Notes: generated by a model from the sequence alone, not told the origin. A stretch of 64,000 nt of DNA from Macrothele yani (GCA_039090855.1 CM077006.1:50787336-50851335); one strand, 5' to 3'; shown: positions 1 through 12,497, counted from the first letter of the stretch. Numbers and translations are program-made.

Positions 1-36
1 GAAATGAGTTTGAATCATTCGTCGAGAAAACATTTC

Positions 37-42
<6 letters not shown>

Positions 43-77
<35 letters not shown>
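43..77. repeat. (AT)n microsatellite
   Basis: A pure AT dinucleotide run. It lies just outside the left arm of the inverted repeat that follows, and a second AT run (about 881-902) abuts the right arm, so the inverted repeat probably sits in AT-rich simple sequence. Confidence 0.95.
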
Positions 78-78
<1 letters not shown>

Positions 79-191
79 TTAAGAGCAAAACTGAAGACTA
101 AGGAAAAAATTTTAGAATTTAGAACGAAGGGTGCAAAATAACCTGAAAATCAAAACGCGCAACGCAGCAGTTTTGAAAATTCAGAATTCAC

Positions 192-880
192 ATTCTATAA
201 AGATACCTAAGCAAAAAAAATATACAAATATAATTTTGACTCACACCTAGTACAACATAGAAAAGGTTATGTATCTACCTGTGTGAGTAAAAGGAGAAAA
301 TAAAAAAAAAAATAAAATAAAACAACTGAATGTAGAAGGTGTCGAGAATACTGAGCCTTGGCTTTATCAAGGACCAGCAAAAACTCTGCATTTTCTCACT
401 TCGTTATAGCTGAAAATCATTTCTATTTATTATGTCACTCTCACAGCTTGAGTTCTCTTTAATCTTCTTCTCTCTGTTTAATAGTAACAGATGAAGAGCA
501 TGGGTCGGGCCATGAAGGTTAATGGATGCAAGCGAAATTGTTAACTAGTGCTAGGTCATGCTACTCTACGGAGGACATGACTTATATATATATATTTTAA
601 ACTATTTTAGGTGGGAATGTTACTTGCATCTATGGCCTTGCAGAAACCCATTTCCAACTAGGTCTTTGTGGAAGTGAGAAAATGCAGAGTTTTTGCTGGT
701 CCTTGATAAAGCCAAGGCTCAGTATTCTCGACACCTTCTACATTCAGTTGTTTTATTTTATTTATTTTTTTATTTTCTCCTTTTACTCACACAGGTAGAT
801 ACATAACCTTTTCTATGTTGTACTAGGTGTGAGTCAAAATTATATTTGTATATTTTTTTTGCTTAGGTATCTTTATAGAA

Positions 881-881
<1 letters not shown>
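192..881. mobile_element. Foldback element with ~211-bp inverted arms
   Basis: Bases 192-402 and 671-881 are nearly perfect reverse complements, separated by a 268-bp spacer (403-670). The arms start with ATTCTATAAAGATACC and contain no open reading frame. AT microsatellites flank both ends, which hides any target-site duplication. The structure fits a non-autonomous foldback or large MITE. No superfamily can be assigned from the termini. An inverted local duplication is the alternative. Confidence 0.8.
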
Positions 882-911
<30 letters not shown>

Positions 912-1140
912 TTTTGCCTCCGAATCAAACGAACTCAAAAAATAAGAGACGCACTTTAATAATTTTTTTCCTCTTATGAGAGGAATACGGGAATATGATA
1001 CCAAAATTAAAGAATAAAGAATATCGACTTTCCTCTTAATACCTTACATCTACGGTTTTTTTTTATTTTTTTTATTTTCAATAAGCTGTTTCTATATTTT
1101 TACAACTGAATAGAATTATTTATTGAAAAATTCTAAGTAA

Positions 1141-1690
1141 GACGAAAAATGGTTTTGTTGATTTCCTAAGAAGATGATTTTCGAAATTTTCGTTTTCTGG
1201 TAATTGTAAAAATCTCATAGAGTAACATGGGAAAACTAGCATGCATAAAAGACTGTTTTGGATCGAGTAAATTGAAAGAATTTTACAAAGTTCATTTCAG
1301 AAAAGTACATTCCTTCCCAGTGTCAAAACGAATCACTTCGTTTTTTCTAAGATACGCTTTGGAATCTTATAAAAGTGCATAGGGTCAAAAACGATTTTGA
1401 TGATTTTACTAAGATGACAGATTTCGGATTTCTTATGATAGAAAATACAGTGAATTTCCCATTGAATAACATGGGAAACTGCGAAATTTAAGAAGCACGT
1501 TTTCGTTCAAGTAAAATATTTTAAAAGGTCTTTTTTCGAATCAGTTGAAAACAGACAGGGAGTGTTTCTGAACAGTTAATTATTTCCTAAGATCAAAACG
1601 AATCACTTCGTTTTTCTTAACTTATGTTTCTGAAAGAAGTAAAAATAGTTTAGCTAGAAAATTGGAAAGAATTTTTTATGAATCCTAGAC
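1141..1690. repeat. Diverged tandem duplication, ~270-bp period
   Basis: Two degenerate copies share several blocks in the same order, including AATCACTTCG followed by a T-run (near 1330 and 1605) and AACATGGGAAA (near 1228 and 1468). No open frame. Old satellite-like duplication. Confidence 0.6.
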
Positions 1691-2181
1691 TGTTTATTTT
1701 TTTATAACTAGAGGGGTCGTCAGTGAGAGCACTTATTCTCTATTCAAACTAAGAGAATGAAGTGTAGTCAGTTTGAAAAAAAAATTCAAACTCCCCTAAA
1801 TTTAGCGTTTTGTCCTGGTTTCGACTCAATACTGTAAAGCATTGCTCTCAGACCAGTTGAATTCCTAGCCCTTAATGAAATACATTAAGCCTTTCCCTTA
1901 AAAATAAGCAATCTCTTCTTCAATACCAGATCCCCAATAAATTTCTTTAAGAATTATTCATTCACACTTTTACTTTTAAAAACTTGAAATTCATTATTTT
2001 TTAACTCCTTACAAAAAAAATGAAACTCATTCATACAGAAAAAATGTAAATGAATAAAAATAAATATAAAGTAGTCCTAAAAAGGACTTTTTTCAAACCC
2101 TAAAAAGGACTGTTTTTCTGGGTCCCCTTCATACAGATGCTCCATGGTCGGTGTAAGGAATTTTTATTTTTATCTGCTGAT

Positions 2182-2495
2182 AAACTTCTTTACATATTTT
2201 CTTCGCAATTAATGTATTCACAAGGATGAAAATTTGCACATCGATAAAACTAACTTTACGTTATAGCATGGGGTACTTAATACTTGCGAAAATATAATCA
2301 TAATAGGTCGCACCATCTATTAACAGGGCTGAACATTACTCAAAGAAAAATGATTGAATTTTAATATAATTAAGGTTATGCTTTAGCAAGTATTAAGTAT
2401 CCCATGCTATAACTTAAAGTTAGTTTTATCGATGTGCAAATTTTCATCCTTGGGAATGAACACATTAATTGCGAACAAAATATGCAAAGAAGTTT
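2182..2495. mobile_element. Inverted-repeat MITE-like element
   Basis: Arms 2182-2287 and 2396-2495 are imperfect reverse complements; both contain AACTAACTTTA or its complement and TCGATGTGCAAA. The spacer is about 108 bp and non-coding. Flanks show no clear target duplication. It could be a non-autonomous DNA transposon or a local inverted duplication. Confidence 0.65.
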
Positions 2496-2510
2496 TACCA
2501 TAAGGCAGAG

Positions 2511-2612
2511 AATAATAATGATGAAACGCATTGACTACACCACAAAAATAAACGGATTTAATACGCTATATGCGTTTCATCATTATTATTCATATCTGGT
2601 GTATTTAAAGTA
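2511..2612. repeat. Palindrome plus a module shared with 21.4-21.7 kb
   Basis: A 20-bp perfect inverted repeat (2511-2530 with 2571-2590) encloses a block running from CTACACCACAAAAATAAACG to the GCTATATGCGT segment. The same block recurs at about 21674-21715 and, inverted, at 21389-21428, in both arms of the MITE there. The shared sequence continues to GGTGTATTTA, so this looks like the end of a dispersed element. Confidence 0.65.
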
Positions 2613-4264
2613 AAGTAAAAGCAGAGATTTTAAGTGGAACTACCTTAAACGCGATAAAGAATAAGCCCAGCTAACAGCCATTCGAAGGACAAGATTTAAG
2701 TAAAAATTCTGTGCATTGTTGTTCAGCTCCTACTGTAAAACACACAGTGTCGTGTCGTAAATATGAGATTTTACTGCACTGCAACCAGTGAAAAAATCCA
2801 GATTTTTTACCTATCAAGTTTTGTGATTTATGAACACAGAACGTTATATTTTATAAAATCTGCTGCGTTTATTTTGAAGCTTTTACTGACAGATATAATA
2901 ATTTTCGGACCGGGGTATTCAACCCAAAATAAATATTAATAGTTAATCGAAATTTTAGTCGCCGCTGTGGTTGTACGCGACTAAGAACAGCAGCAGACAC
3001 GGACTGAAACTGTTGCAGTATCTTCTGAGCTAATCTATGAACTAAGCCTGCGTTTATCCAGTAGCGTGTGAAATTTATGTTAAAAAAAAAAAAAGCGTAA
3101 AAACATGGAGAAAAAATAAAAAAGGGCAGAAAGCTCGAGCAAATACAATGGGTATCCACATTCTGACCACGAATGTAAAAGGGTTTCCATAATGGCATTT
3201 CTGTCCCTCGTTCCGGGTTAAGACAACTTCATTTTCCTTCTTTACGTATTCAATATCGGTTAAACTTGCGAACGGGGGAATTCGTTCTGTCCCTTTGCCA
3301 TTGTTGAATGAGGGATAGAATTCTTTGTACGCCGAGATCTTTTGATCTTTGTTTGTTAACCACACCCATTTCCAGGTCAATTATCTCACGAACCGTTGTA
3401 CTTTATGGCTGAGTGTGGGATCACTGTGCATGTTATTCTTTGCCCCTCGATGATAACATGCCTTGTTAATTTATTGCTTCGTTGGATTGTTCTTTTCTTT
3501 GTGTGTGTGTGTGTGTGTGAAACTATGTGCGTGTGGCTTGAATACCAACTATACGTCTTGTGAGTATAGTAGCAGTAGTGGTATTACTACTGTTACGGTT
3601 GTAAGAAGTCTGGTAATTCTGCTGCTAACACGAAAGCAACGTGAATGAATTTGACGGCCGAATGTCTTCTTATTGTTGAGTAATCCGAATTATTATGGTT
3701 AAATAACAGAACAGACAAGACATGCTTGCATAAAAAATACCTCTCTCGTGAAGAGTGAATTCAGAAATCGTAACTAGGGGTGTTACCAACTTTTCGTATG
3801 TGAGGAGTACGCCAGGAATTCAGAAAAGTTTAGCCTTCCTCATTGATTCAAGTGGAACCTTCTGGAAAGTTGCAGTGCAGCAAAGATATTGTCCTCAAGC
3901 CGACAGTATGTCTGTAAAAATAGATCTGTTAGTATTATATGGCGTAATCCCGTATTTATTTCAAGATCTGTTAGTAATTAATATCCACTTACGTTCCATT
4001 TCATTTACGACCGCGCGTTTTAAGATATAAAAACACTTTGGTTCTCTCTCTCTCTTTTTGACGTCGGACTACGTCTAACTCGGCGGATAGTACGGGGCGA
4101 CTTACGGCAAACCCCCAGTGACAAAAATAGCTCCCAACTGAAATCATTATAGCGTTTAAACTATGTACTGCACACTAATCGTTTTAGCATATCGGTAAAC
4201 AGCATGGAGACCAATTCGCGTACTACGCAATACATCGTGCGCGCGACGCTCCCCTCACTCCCTG
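2613..4264. other. Unrecognised sequence with short spurious ORFs
   Basis: Open frames of 60-110 codons occur on both strands, for example 2869-3198 and 3075-3380 on the minus strand. They overlap each other, have low-complexity F/K-rich composition and show no family motif. A short GT run lies at about 3501-3519. I see no gene, RNA or element boundary here. Confidence 0.5.
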
Positions 4265-4265
4265 G

Positions 4266-4585
4266 GCCGCGGGTGGCCGAGTGGGCAACGTTCGTGACTG
4301 CCACGGGAAGGGCCTCGGGTTCGATCCCAAGCAGGTACGAACGCTAGATCCACTAAATACCCGCCGTGCGTCGGATGGACACGTTAAGACGTGGGACCTC
4401 GGGTACTGGCCCCCGGTAATAAATAAGGGCTTCTCCCTCCCCCTTTCTACTTCGCTTCCGTGTCACTTTCCTATCGGGCGCTCTAGCCCAAATCTCCTAG
4501 TTTCCTATTTCTAAGGGTTGTTTAAGACCTGGGTCAGACACTCCCTTCCTAAAATCCTCTACATATGATCATGATCATGATCCCC
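4266..4585 (+). mobile_element. SINE family A copy (tRNA-headed)
   Basis: The 5' head has an A-box-like GGTGGCCGAGTGG and a B-box GGTTCGATCCC, about as far apart as in a tRNA. A conserved body follows (CCGCCGTGCGTCGGATGGAC, then CACTTTCCTATCGGGCGCTC, then a tail of GATC units). Four other full copies lie at 34797, 37860, 54210 and 55935, three of them with direct target duplications. The open frame across it is only read-through of the SINE. Confidence 0.85.
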
Positions 4586-4745
4586 TCACTCCCTGTGCGC
4601 GGGGGAGATGATACAATATTTCTGGGGGTGCCGCTGCGTTTGAATCATTCTATCTCTGCAACCGTGAACGCAACACGACTGTGCGTGGTATCGTTTTAAA
4701 ATTCTCGACGAAATCTATTCAAATATACGAAGAATATTTCGCTTT

Positions 4746-4834
4746 GAATTGAACATTTAAAAAATTGTTTTGTTGAATTGAACATTTAAAAAATATTTCG
4801 TTTGAATTGAACATTTAAAAAATTGTTTTGTTGT
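4746..4834. repeat. 29-bp tandem repeat, three units
   Basis: Three successive units begin GAATTGAACATTTAAAAAAT. The flank just upstream (4695-4745) and 4903-4960 share TCTCGACGA(A/G)ATCTATTCAA, pointing to an older duplication of the area. Confidence 0.8.
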
Positions 4835-5020
4835 GAACCGATGAAACACTTTTAAAATAATAGCGGTTATCTGGACAGGCGTGAGGGCAAAATGACTCTG
4901 CGAGCGTTTTAAAGCTCTCGACGAGATCTATTCAAATAGATAAAGAACATATCGCAATGGTTTAAACTAAAATTTTTAGAAATTGTTTTCGTTCGACAAT
5001 GCCGCGGAATTCGCAGAATA

Positions 5021-5218
5021 AACGAAGGCAAACGTGGAGAAAATGAAAACGAGAGAGAAGAGCAAGTGACGAGGAATGTAAGAAGCCCAGCCCAACGAAC
5101 TAGAGAGTATCGAGAACGCCTGAAAGCAGCCGCCGCCAAACAAAAATCCAACACACCGATTGAACCCATACCCGGCCCACCTCGAACTCTGCTTTCATGT
5201 ATCAAGCATTATTTGTAA
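5021..5218 (+). pseudogene. Possible basic-region remnant of a repeat-encoded protein
   Basis: An open plus-strand frame of 65 codons ends at the TAA at 5216. It encodes a charged basic segment containing RSPAQRTREYRERLKAAAAK. Runs of the form R-x-R-E-Y-R-x-R occur in proteins encoded by several repetitive elements, but I cannot name a family. A second frame starting ATG at 4999 reads MPRNSQNKRRQTWRK and stops, which suggests a frameshifted start of the same protein. It could also be chance. No element ends are visible. Confidence 0.25.
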
Positions 5219-7687
5219 AAATTATGTAAGCTACTTCCATATCATAGACATGTGTTTGCTATAACAAATTAATAAACGCTTTGAAACCATACTCGACTAG
5301 CTCATTTCAACTCTCCTATCTGCAAGACGTAGTCCTACGTTCAAAACTGACGGCTCAATCAGAACTGAGCCTACCTGTATTTTTTTTTCAGGATGTCTCC
5401 ATTTTGCTCTTTTAAATTCTTGGGAGGGAATGAAAATGTCGTAAAATAAATGTAGGTGCTGTTCTAGGAACATAATTCAACGCCCAGCCAGCATATAAAT
5501 GATGGGACGAAGTTACGCCAACATAATATAAACAGCATTTCGTTGGCTGAACATGACCATCTTCCTTTCATTTATCTTTATCAGATAGATTCGGTAAAAC
5601 CAACGACGATTTTAACGTATACTCTAATATAACTTTCCTTTTTTGGCTCCTGTTATCTTATGTAAATTTGGTTCATTCTCTTTAAGCAGTCTCTGAACGT
5701 AATGCTTTATTTTCTCTCTTGCCGAATGGTCTTGTGGCAACCTGATTTGAGGTCAAAAGTTCAGTGATGTATGTTTATCATGCATGAGATGGCGCTCGTT
5801 AGAAGTCGGCGGCGGGATTGTGAGATCGTTGAAATTATTTTGGAGAGAGATTGTTTAGAGAGCTCAGACTACTTGGGTGTTATGCAGTGGCGTACCTGAA
5901 CCCCCTCCCCCCCCCCTCCTCGCTAAAAAACGTTTTCGAGGTCCTATTATAAAAAATATATTTGCTTTCAATTACCGAAATTTTTAAATTCCATATTGAA
6001 CTAGGATTTACGGGAGTTCTGTAATTCAAGTTCTTAGAACCTACAGGTATTTTTCGCAAAAAAAACAAAATTGTTACGCTGTATTGCGTGTAACACAAAT
6101 GCACAGGTTGTAATTAAAATGATTGCCCTAGTTTTATAGCAATACAAAGTTTCACAAAATACTTACGCCAAAGTTAATGATATCTTGCGAATTTTACTCT
6201 TTTAGAGAACTAAGGCCAGAATTTTTTCCTCACGACCACATCGGTGAAACATGTAACGGCCCTGTAACAGTGTCTAAAGACCTTTTCCAATTTATACGGA
6301 AATATAGAACATAAGTAAGCAAATAAAAGCATTTACAATTGTGGCACAAAAAGAGTAAATTTACTTAAATTACTTACTCTTGAATAAAAAAAACAGAAAC
6401 AAGCGTGACATAACAAATGTGCTGGATATTAGTTAGCGTCCTTTGCTCGTTTCTTTTATTTTCGTCGAACACCTGCTGCAAGTTTACGTTTGTGAGTTTC
6501 AGTTGCGTGGATGCCGAACAGAACAGAGGTTTGTTGCAAAGAATTATGGGATCACGACCCTGGAAAGTGAGGAGATGGCGTCGCTTCGATGTGTGTGAAC
6601 ACGCCGTTTGTTGTTCTTACAAAAAGTGCTCCAAAAGAGTACATGTATTATGATCACTTAAAAAGGATACTCTCTGGAATAAACTGTTTTTGTGTGAAGT
6701 GCCAAAGGGATATTAAATTTATGGTAAGACTGTTTAAAACAGACTACATAGAAAGCAAAGTTCGTTTTTGATTAATAGCTCATTCGTTTTGTGTTTATTA
6801 TATATCCGTGAACTTACATGAACGTTTTTTGTTGTGTGTTTAGTCAAGAATAAATAGCTATAAATGATTTCAGGAGTCTGTCGATTATGAACATAGTTAC
6901 CGTTGCAAATCATTTCTTAGTTTTGAACTTCCACCATCAAAATGTCACAATGTTTTGCACATAGTAAAAGTCTTCCCTTTTGGCTGTTACATGTAAAAAA
7001 AATGACACAGGTCTCTGTTTTTTTCATTTTCGCGAAAACACCTTTTAACTCACTATATTCTTAAGGATGCGTAGTTATAAGTGCAAACACGTGTAATATA
7101 TAATGTCTTATCCTCATTGATATAAACATTTCATTTATTCAACTGATATTTCATTCACATTCATTTGTTAGTCTACATGCCTAAGAACTACGGCTATGAC
7201 TTAAAATGAAACAGGACCTTAGTGGACAACGATTTCAAACTGATGAAGAGTGAAAATCACGGTCTACTCTAAACTGGAGGATATTTTTTCTGTACAGGTA
7301 TAAAAAAGTTGATCATGCGTTCGGATAAATGCTTACAGTCCTTAGACGACTATGTCGAAAAATGAATAAATGTTGTACCTTTAAACCAACATATATACCC
7401 TGAATATATCTCATTATATTTTGTTTTTTTATTCAACAGTGTACCTAACTTTTTGATCCGACCTCGTAGATGTCATTCTTCGAGTTCAGGTAGAAGTCAT
7501 ACATGCTTCCAAAACCCAGAACAGCGAATTTATTCCTCACTGTATACCTTTATTTTAATTTATTTATGTGAGAAGCAAAATGAAAAAGTAAAAGAAAAGA
7601 AAAAAAAAAAGAAATCCTTGTTTTGGAAGCCCTCCAGCATCGGGGGTAGGGTGGAGGGTGGGGGTAGGCTTCGTAGGCTTTCTTGTA
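5219..7687. other. Unrecognised intergenic sequence
   Basis: Only short, unrelated open frames. A C-rich run at about 5903-5921 follows GCAGTGGCGTACCTG, which resembles a hAT-type terminus, but no matching right end was found. No tRNA, rRNA or transposase motif seen. Confidence 0.5.
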
Positions 7688-7719
7688 CACTGAAGAGCAA
7701 CTGAATTAGAGATACCTGT

Positions 7720-8192
7720 CTAGTAACGTGTAGCACCACCTTTCGCCCTCATGACGGCGGCGATTCGTCTCGGCATGGACTCGACAAGACACCGGAAGCG
7801 TTGGGAAGCCATACGGATCCACGACCCCTGAACAAGCTCCCATAGTTCACGAAGATTTGATGGAGGGGGTCAGAGCCTCGAACATATCTCTCGATGGCAT
7901 CCCAGATGTGCTCGATGGGATTGAGATCAGGAGACCTAGCTGGACAAGGAAGCGAGGTCACGTCGGTGGAGTGTTCATCCAACTATTCGGATACAATTCG
8001 GGAGCGATGGCACGGTGCATTGTCTTGTTGCAGGATGAGGTCCCCAGTGGGATGTTGAAGACGCACAAACGGGAGCAAATGGTCGTCCACGGTATCCCCG
8101 TAACGTTGACCTGTGAGGGACGATGTCATGTGACAGCGCCCAAACTCGAGCGCTGCACATTTAGTCGAGAACCCATTCCCTAGTTTATTCAT
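7720..8192 (-). pseudogene. Tc1 transposase, C-terminal half
   Basis: In pieces the minus strand encodes SLTGQRYGDTVDDHLLPF, then LQQDNAPCHRS with the second catalytic Asp, then PARSPDLNPIEHIWDAIER with the final catalytic Glu. A frameshift after the first and another after IER scramble the tail, but the expected C-terminus (a GGATRY-type ending) is recoverable in another frame, stopping at 7720. A DD34E transposase would cut and paste DNA at TA sites in the nucleus. This copy cannot encode an active enzyme. Confidence 0.8.
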
Positions 8193-9752
8193 TTATTTAT
8201 TTAATTATTATTTTATTTATTCATTTATTTATTAATTTATTCATTTTTATTAATTCATGTATTTTTTGAAGAAGGAGTACGTTTTATTTTGCCATATACT
8301 TTCGGGTGAATCTTTTCTTTTTTTTTTCCTCTCCGTCCCCCTCTCCCAGCAAGGCGCAAGACTAGCTAGACAGCACAGGGCGGCACAGGACAGACCGACA
8401 CTGTAAGAGAACGCTGGCGACATCCATCGGCGAGCTGGCTTTGTAGTATGTTTTATTGGGGCAATAGAAGTGTCCACTGTCTATAGAATCCACAATGCGT
8501 GTTGGGCAGATCGGAGACTTGTTGGAGCCGGGGCTAACAGTTTAATTGGGTACAGAATTTATGGCCGGTGGTTGTATCACGCGGCAAACGTAACGAGGGG
8601 TTCTCAGAATTTCACAGGAGCGGGTAGGAATCTTGACCCTCTAGCGAATGGATGATCAAAATGTTAATTTTCCGACCTGTAAGATCTACACTGGGGAATT
8701 TAATTCAGGGAGGCTTGCGTTTGCCAGCTAGTGATTGGATGATGGGATGTTTGTGGTATAGTGTGGGTCTTCTTGGAGGTCGTCGAAAGATTTTAACAAG
8801 GAAAGAGAAGAACTTCAGCACTTCACTTTTACTCTTTCGTTCAACATGGAACGGAGCATTTAACTTCGTCACTTCACGTTTAGTTTTCACACGAGTCACT
8901 TGACTTTTGCCTTTACATTCAACATGTATCGAAACTTCGTCACTTCACGTTTACAGTTTTACACGAAACTTTTACCTTTGCTGGTTTCGCGGCGTGCATC
9001 GCGTGCACTGTCCTCCATGACTGTCACCTAGGAAGCGGCAGACAATTTTCTAAGCTGCGGATGGGAGATCGCAACCGAGGTTTCCGGATGAACGGACTCC
9101 CACTAAGGACCATTAGAGCCCATACGACGGTCGCAGCTGCGGATGGAAGTAATAATCACCGGACGAGAATTCTTCTGGATCAGGAGTGGTCAGCAGCGCG
9201 ATATCTAGGCCAGTTTAGGATGTTGAGGTAGGAAATCCATCCTATTCTTTCTTTGGTGTCCCCTCATAAAATCTTTATCGGATCAGTCCACACATAGAGT
9301 GAATATTTTAATAAGCAAATAGTCAATTGAGTACAGGTTCCTGTCAGAGAGTCGTAAATCATTTTTGCTAATATCATGAGCGTATATTTATTATTATGCC
9401 AAATCATAAGCAATAAATTGCTTTTGTTTGTTAATTTTGTCTAAGTTCCATGATGAGTGTGTCGTTACTACAATATGTGTGCTCAACCCTAGATTATTTG
9501 GAGAATAAATATAACTTTTGGAACCGGAACTTAGCAAATCTGTTCATTTATGCTTTTTATTTTAAATCTAGACGTTCACAAAAATATTGCGGCACACAGC
9601 GGACCCTTTGACTCCCAGAGGAAAATCTGCTGTGTGAAACACAACGCCTCGTCAGTGGATCCTGAAGCTGCGTCAGCCCTAAATCAGGGAATCGCAGAAT
9701 CACAATCCACTCGACACCCCCTTGGCTCCCAATATTACGCCGGGTGAACCCA
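8176..9752. mobile_element. Unidentified insertion with (ATTT)n-rich end
   Basis: This block interrupts the Tc1 element. The 7-mer GAACCCA stands at both junctions (8169-8175 and 9746-9752), consistent with a target duplication. The left end is a (TTTA/TTCA)n tract (about 8183-8260), so read on the minus strand the block ends in an A-rich simple tail, as many non-LTR retroposons do. The open frames inside (8250-8477 minus, 8652-8903 plus) match nothing I recognise. A retroposed copy of an unknown transcript is possible. Confidence 0.45.
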
Positions 9753-10410
9753 ATTAGGAACCCGAGCGATAATAGTCACACGTACCAGGGGTCCCATTTC
9801 AGTCCACGTAAACAGTCCCCAGACGAGAATGCCACCTTCACCAGATTGAAGAGTACCCTGCTGGCAAGAAGGATCCATCGCTTCATGTGGTTTGCGCCGT
9901 ACTAGTATCCTGCCATCCGCATGTATCAACGTGAATCTCGACTCATCAGTCCAGGCAACGTTTTCCCACATGTCTAGGGTCCAGTGGCGATGTTCCCGCG
10001 CCCATGCTAACCTTTGCATCCTGTGATGTGCGGTGAGCAGCGGTACCCTAATGGGACGATGGATTCTGTACCCCATAGCGAGGAGATGGTTCTGGATGGT
10101 GTGGCTGCTTACACGTTTTTGTGCACCAGCGTTAAATTGCCGAGTGATTTCTTGCACTGTGGCCCGTCTATCCGCTGTTACAATGCGAGCTAGCCGACGA
10201 TGACCCCGCTCATCCACACGCTGTTGTCCACGGCAGTTGGCCCTTGCAGGGATGGTTTTACCGGATTCGATGTACTCACTGTGCACCCGTGACACAGTGG
10301 CTCGTGAAAAATCTCAGTGCCTGCACGACTTCCGGGATGGAGTGACCCATTTGTCGGGCCCCAACAATTTGCCCACGATCAAATGCGCTTAGATCGTTCG
10401 TCTTACCCAT
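9753..10410 (-). pseudogene. Tc1 transposase, N-terminal half
   Basis: The frame starts with MGKTNDLSAFDRGQIVGARQ at 10410, a typical Tc1 helix-turn-helix start, then shifts frame near 10300. It continues through RRLARIVTADRRATVQEITR (second DNA-binding subdomain), WTDESRFTLIHADGRILVRR (first catalytic Asp) and GGILVWGLFTW. It ends at the insertion junction. The other half is at 7720-8175. The family reads through both halves at the expected total length, but I did not find a seamless join. Confidence 0.8.
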
Positions 10411-10557
10411 ACTGCGTCTGACTCTTACTAATTCCCGTTGCATCACTCCTTATATTGTCGGATCGCTGAATACGTCATGACGTTTCCGTTTACAGGGCCG
10501 CCCACAGCGCCACATTTGCATAACGCCAGCTGTCACTAATTCAATTGCTCTTCAGTG

Positions 10558-12495
10558 TAAATCCGCGCCAGTCTGGTAAACTGTCGCGTGATTTTATAGA
10601 CTAAACAGCAAGGATCTACAAATTGTAAATCACACGCGTAAATTCAAATTCTAAACAAAGGCTAAAGAAACCAAATTAAATTTTGTAAGTTAAAAAGATA
10701 ATGCAAAAAGTATAACACAGTCTAAGCTCAAACTTTTGGATTATCCTGGAGACTATACAAATTTTGGTGATGGTAGGTTTGATGGTAAGTGAAAGAAAAA
10801 CAATGAAACAGAATTTCAGCTTTGTCTGTGTTATAGGTTCGCTACGTAGAATGCCTAATTTAACAGAAAATTATTCTGCGAAAGATTATCAGTTTTAGAG
10901 CTGGAAGTGAATCGTAACAATGAAGTTAATACTGAAGTTTTCATATTTTCCAAAAAATAGGGTTACACCTCTTCGAAATTGGAACCTGCGGTTCGTAAAC
11001 AGATCCAATTTTTACAGAGATTGAGTATATTCACAAGAGTGCTCTTGCATATCGAGGTCTCTTGTATCCTATCCCTTCGAGAAACAGGAAGGCCCAAAAA
11101 TAAATCTTCGCACTTCTTTCTATTTTCTTTTTTTTTTTTTTTTTTTTTTCGCAATTACGTGTTTTGATGGTTTGAGCCGTTCGTCACAAGTCATTTGATA
11201 CGCCAAGTACTCTTGACACCACTCAAAGTCTCCTCGTGTATTTTTGTCATAACATAAATCAATCTTTTCTTATAAAATTTCACATAAAGTGCACATAATT
11301 TCCAAATCAACGACTCTTGTGATTTCTGCTGTAAAAGTGAAGGCGCACAAATTTAGCAACCTACTGAAAAGGAAGCACGATCGAATGTTTGCAGTTGCGA
11401 TTTTCCCTCTAGATTAAACACTTGTAGTTGCAGATTTTCCTACAGGTTAAATGCCATCATTTGGTATTTCTTCTGCCTATTAAATAACTTATTCTAAGAC
11501 TACTGAATTTGAAAAAATGTGCGCCGTCAGATACAGCAAAATCTTGGTGCAAATCCTCTCTCTCTATGAATTATTATCATTTATTCTTTGTATCGAAAAT
11601 AACCACAAGATAATTACTTCGTAATAAATGAGGTACTTGTTCCTCTGCGAAGAGTGAATATTCGCATTGTATACAGAAACCTACTTTAAAGCTTCTATCG
11701 CAAAGGATAAGACAAGGGGAAAAGAAAACAATAAAAAAAACTATGATGACGTACCACTACTTCATTGCTTCAAAAATTAATAAAACTTCCTTTTTGTTTT
11801 GCAGTTTTTATATGGCATCTTTAATACTTTTTCTTATCATAACATCGAAATCCACTGAGTGACCACATTCACAAGAAAAGATTTGTTTAGATGGAGTTTT
11901 AAGATTTTCGTTGAAGATTTAAAGTAAAGCAATCTTTAAGTATATTTCCCCCAAAATTTGGTTGGAACAAACTGTCATGGCTGCTTTGGAAAAATGGCTG
12001 ACCATAGAGTACAGGATTGACACAACAGACGGTGCTCACCATAGGCGTGAGTACGAGCCCACTTGTACTGACTTTCAACTCAAATTTAAGAACCTGAGCC
12101 CGTCCGAAGCCATAGGATGTCATCTAGAGCCACGGGGGGGGGGGGGGGGGGGGTCACGACCTCCAGATTTTCCGAGTCGGGGATCCCCAATGTAAAGGAC
12201 CTCTCCCAATTTTTCGGGAATATAATAATATAACGCAGACATTTTTATGACGTGAACCAACTCAATTTAATAATATAAGATTGTTACTTTCGTAGAATGC
12301 AAACACGTGTATACTGTGTACTTAACAAAACAGTCATATCGATTTCTAATAAGCAAAGTCAGTTTTACAACTGTGTGATTTACATTTCTGCCCTATCTAT
12401 CATAGTTTTACAGTTGTGTTCGCTAAGTTCCACAATGCACCAACAGAGGTGCCTACGTCGTGCCCGTTAGATCGTGCCTCAGCAACTGCTTTGCT

Positions 12496-12497
<2 letters not shown>
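10558..12497. other. Unrecognised A+T-rich sequence
   Basis: No element ends or recognisable reading frames. It contains a poly(T) run at about 11129-11149 and a poly(G) run at about 12135-12152. Just before the poly(G), GAGCCCGTCCGAAGCC resembles the units of the small tandem repeat at 16.6 kb. Confidence 0.5.

Larger units (their letters stand above)
7688..10557 (-). mobile_element. Tc1-type element split by a 1.58-kb insertion
   Basis: The left end is TA followed by CACTGAAGAGCAACTGAATT (7688). The right end is its near inverted complement, AATTCAATTGCTCTTCAGTG (to 10557), followed by TA. Both halves carry minus-strand transposase sequence: the N-terminal half at 10410-9753 and the C-terminal half at 8175-7720. 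Removing the inserted 1577 bp leaves about 1.29 kb, the usual Tc1 size. The transposase is broken by frameshifts, so the copy is dead. Confidence 0.75.

Noticed and set aside
2869..3380. Two overlapping minus-strand ORFs of ~100 codons
   Set aside because: Different frames of the same strand, low-complexity F-rich composition and no motif. Consistent with chance.
4909..5205. Minus-strand ORF of 98 codons
   Set aside because: It is antisense to the plus-strand basic segment (5021-5218), which looks more protein-like. Probably a shadow.
5884..5921. hAT terminus (GCAGTGGCGTACCTG)
   Set aside because: The sequence resembles a hAT end, as does ACGCCACTG near 16590, but neither has a matching partner or 8-bp duplication nearby.
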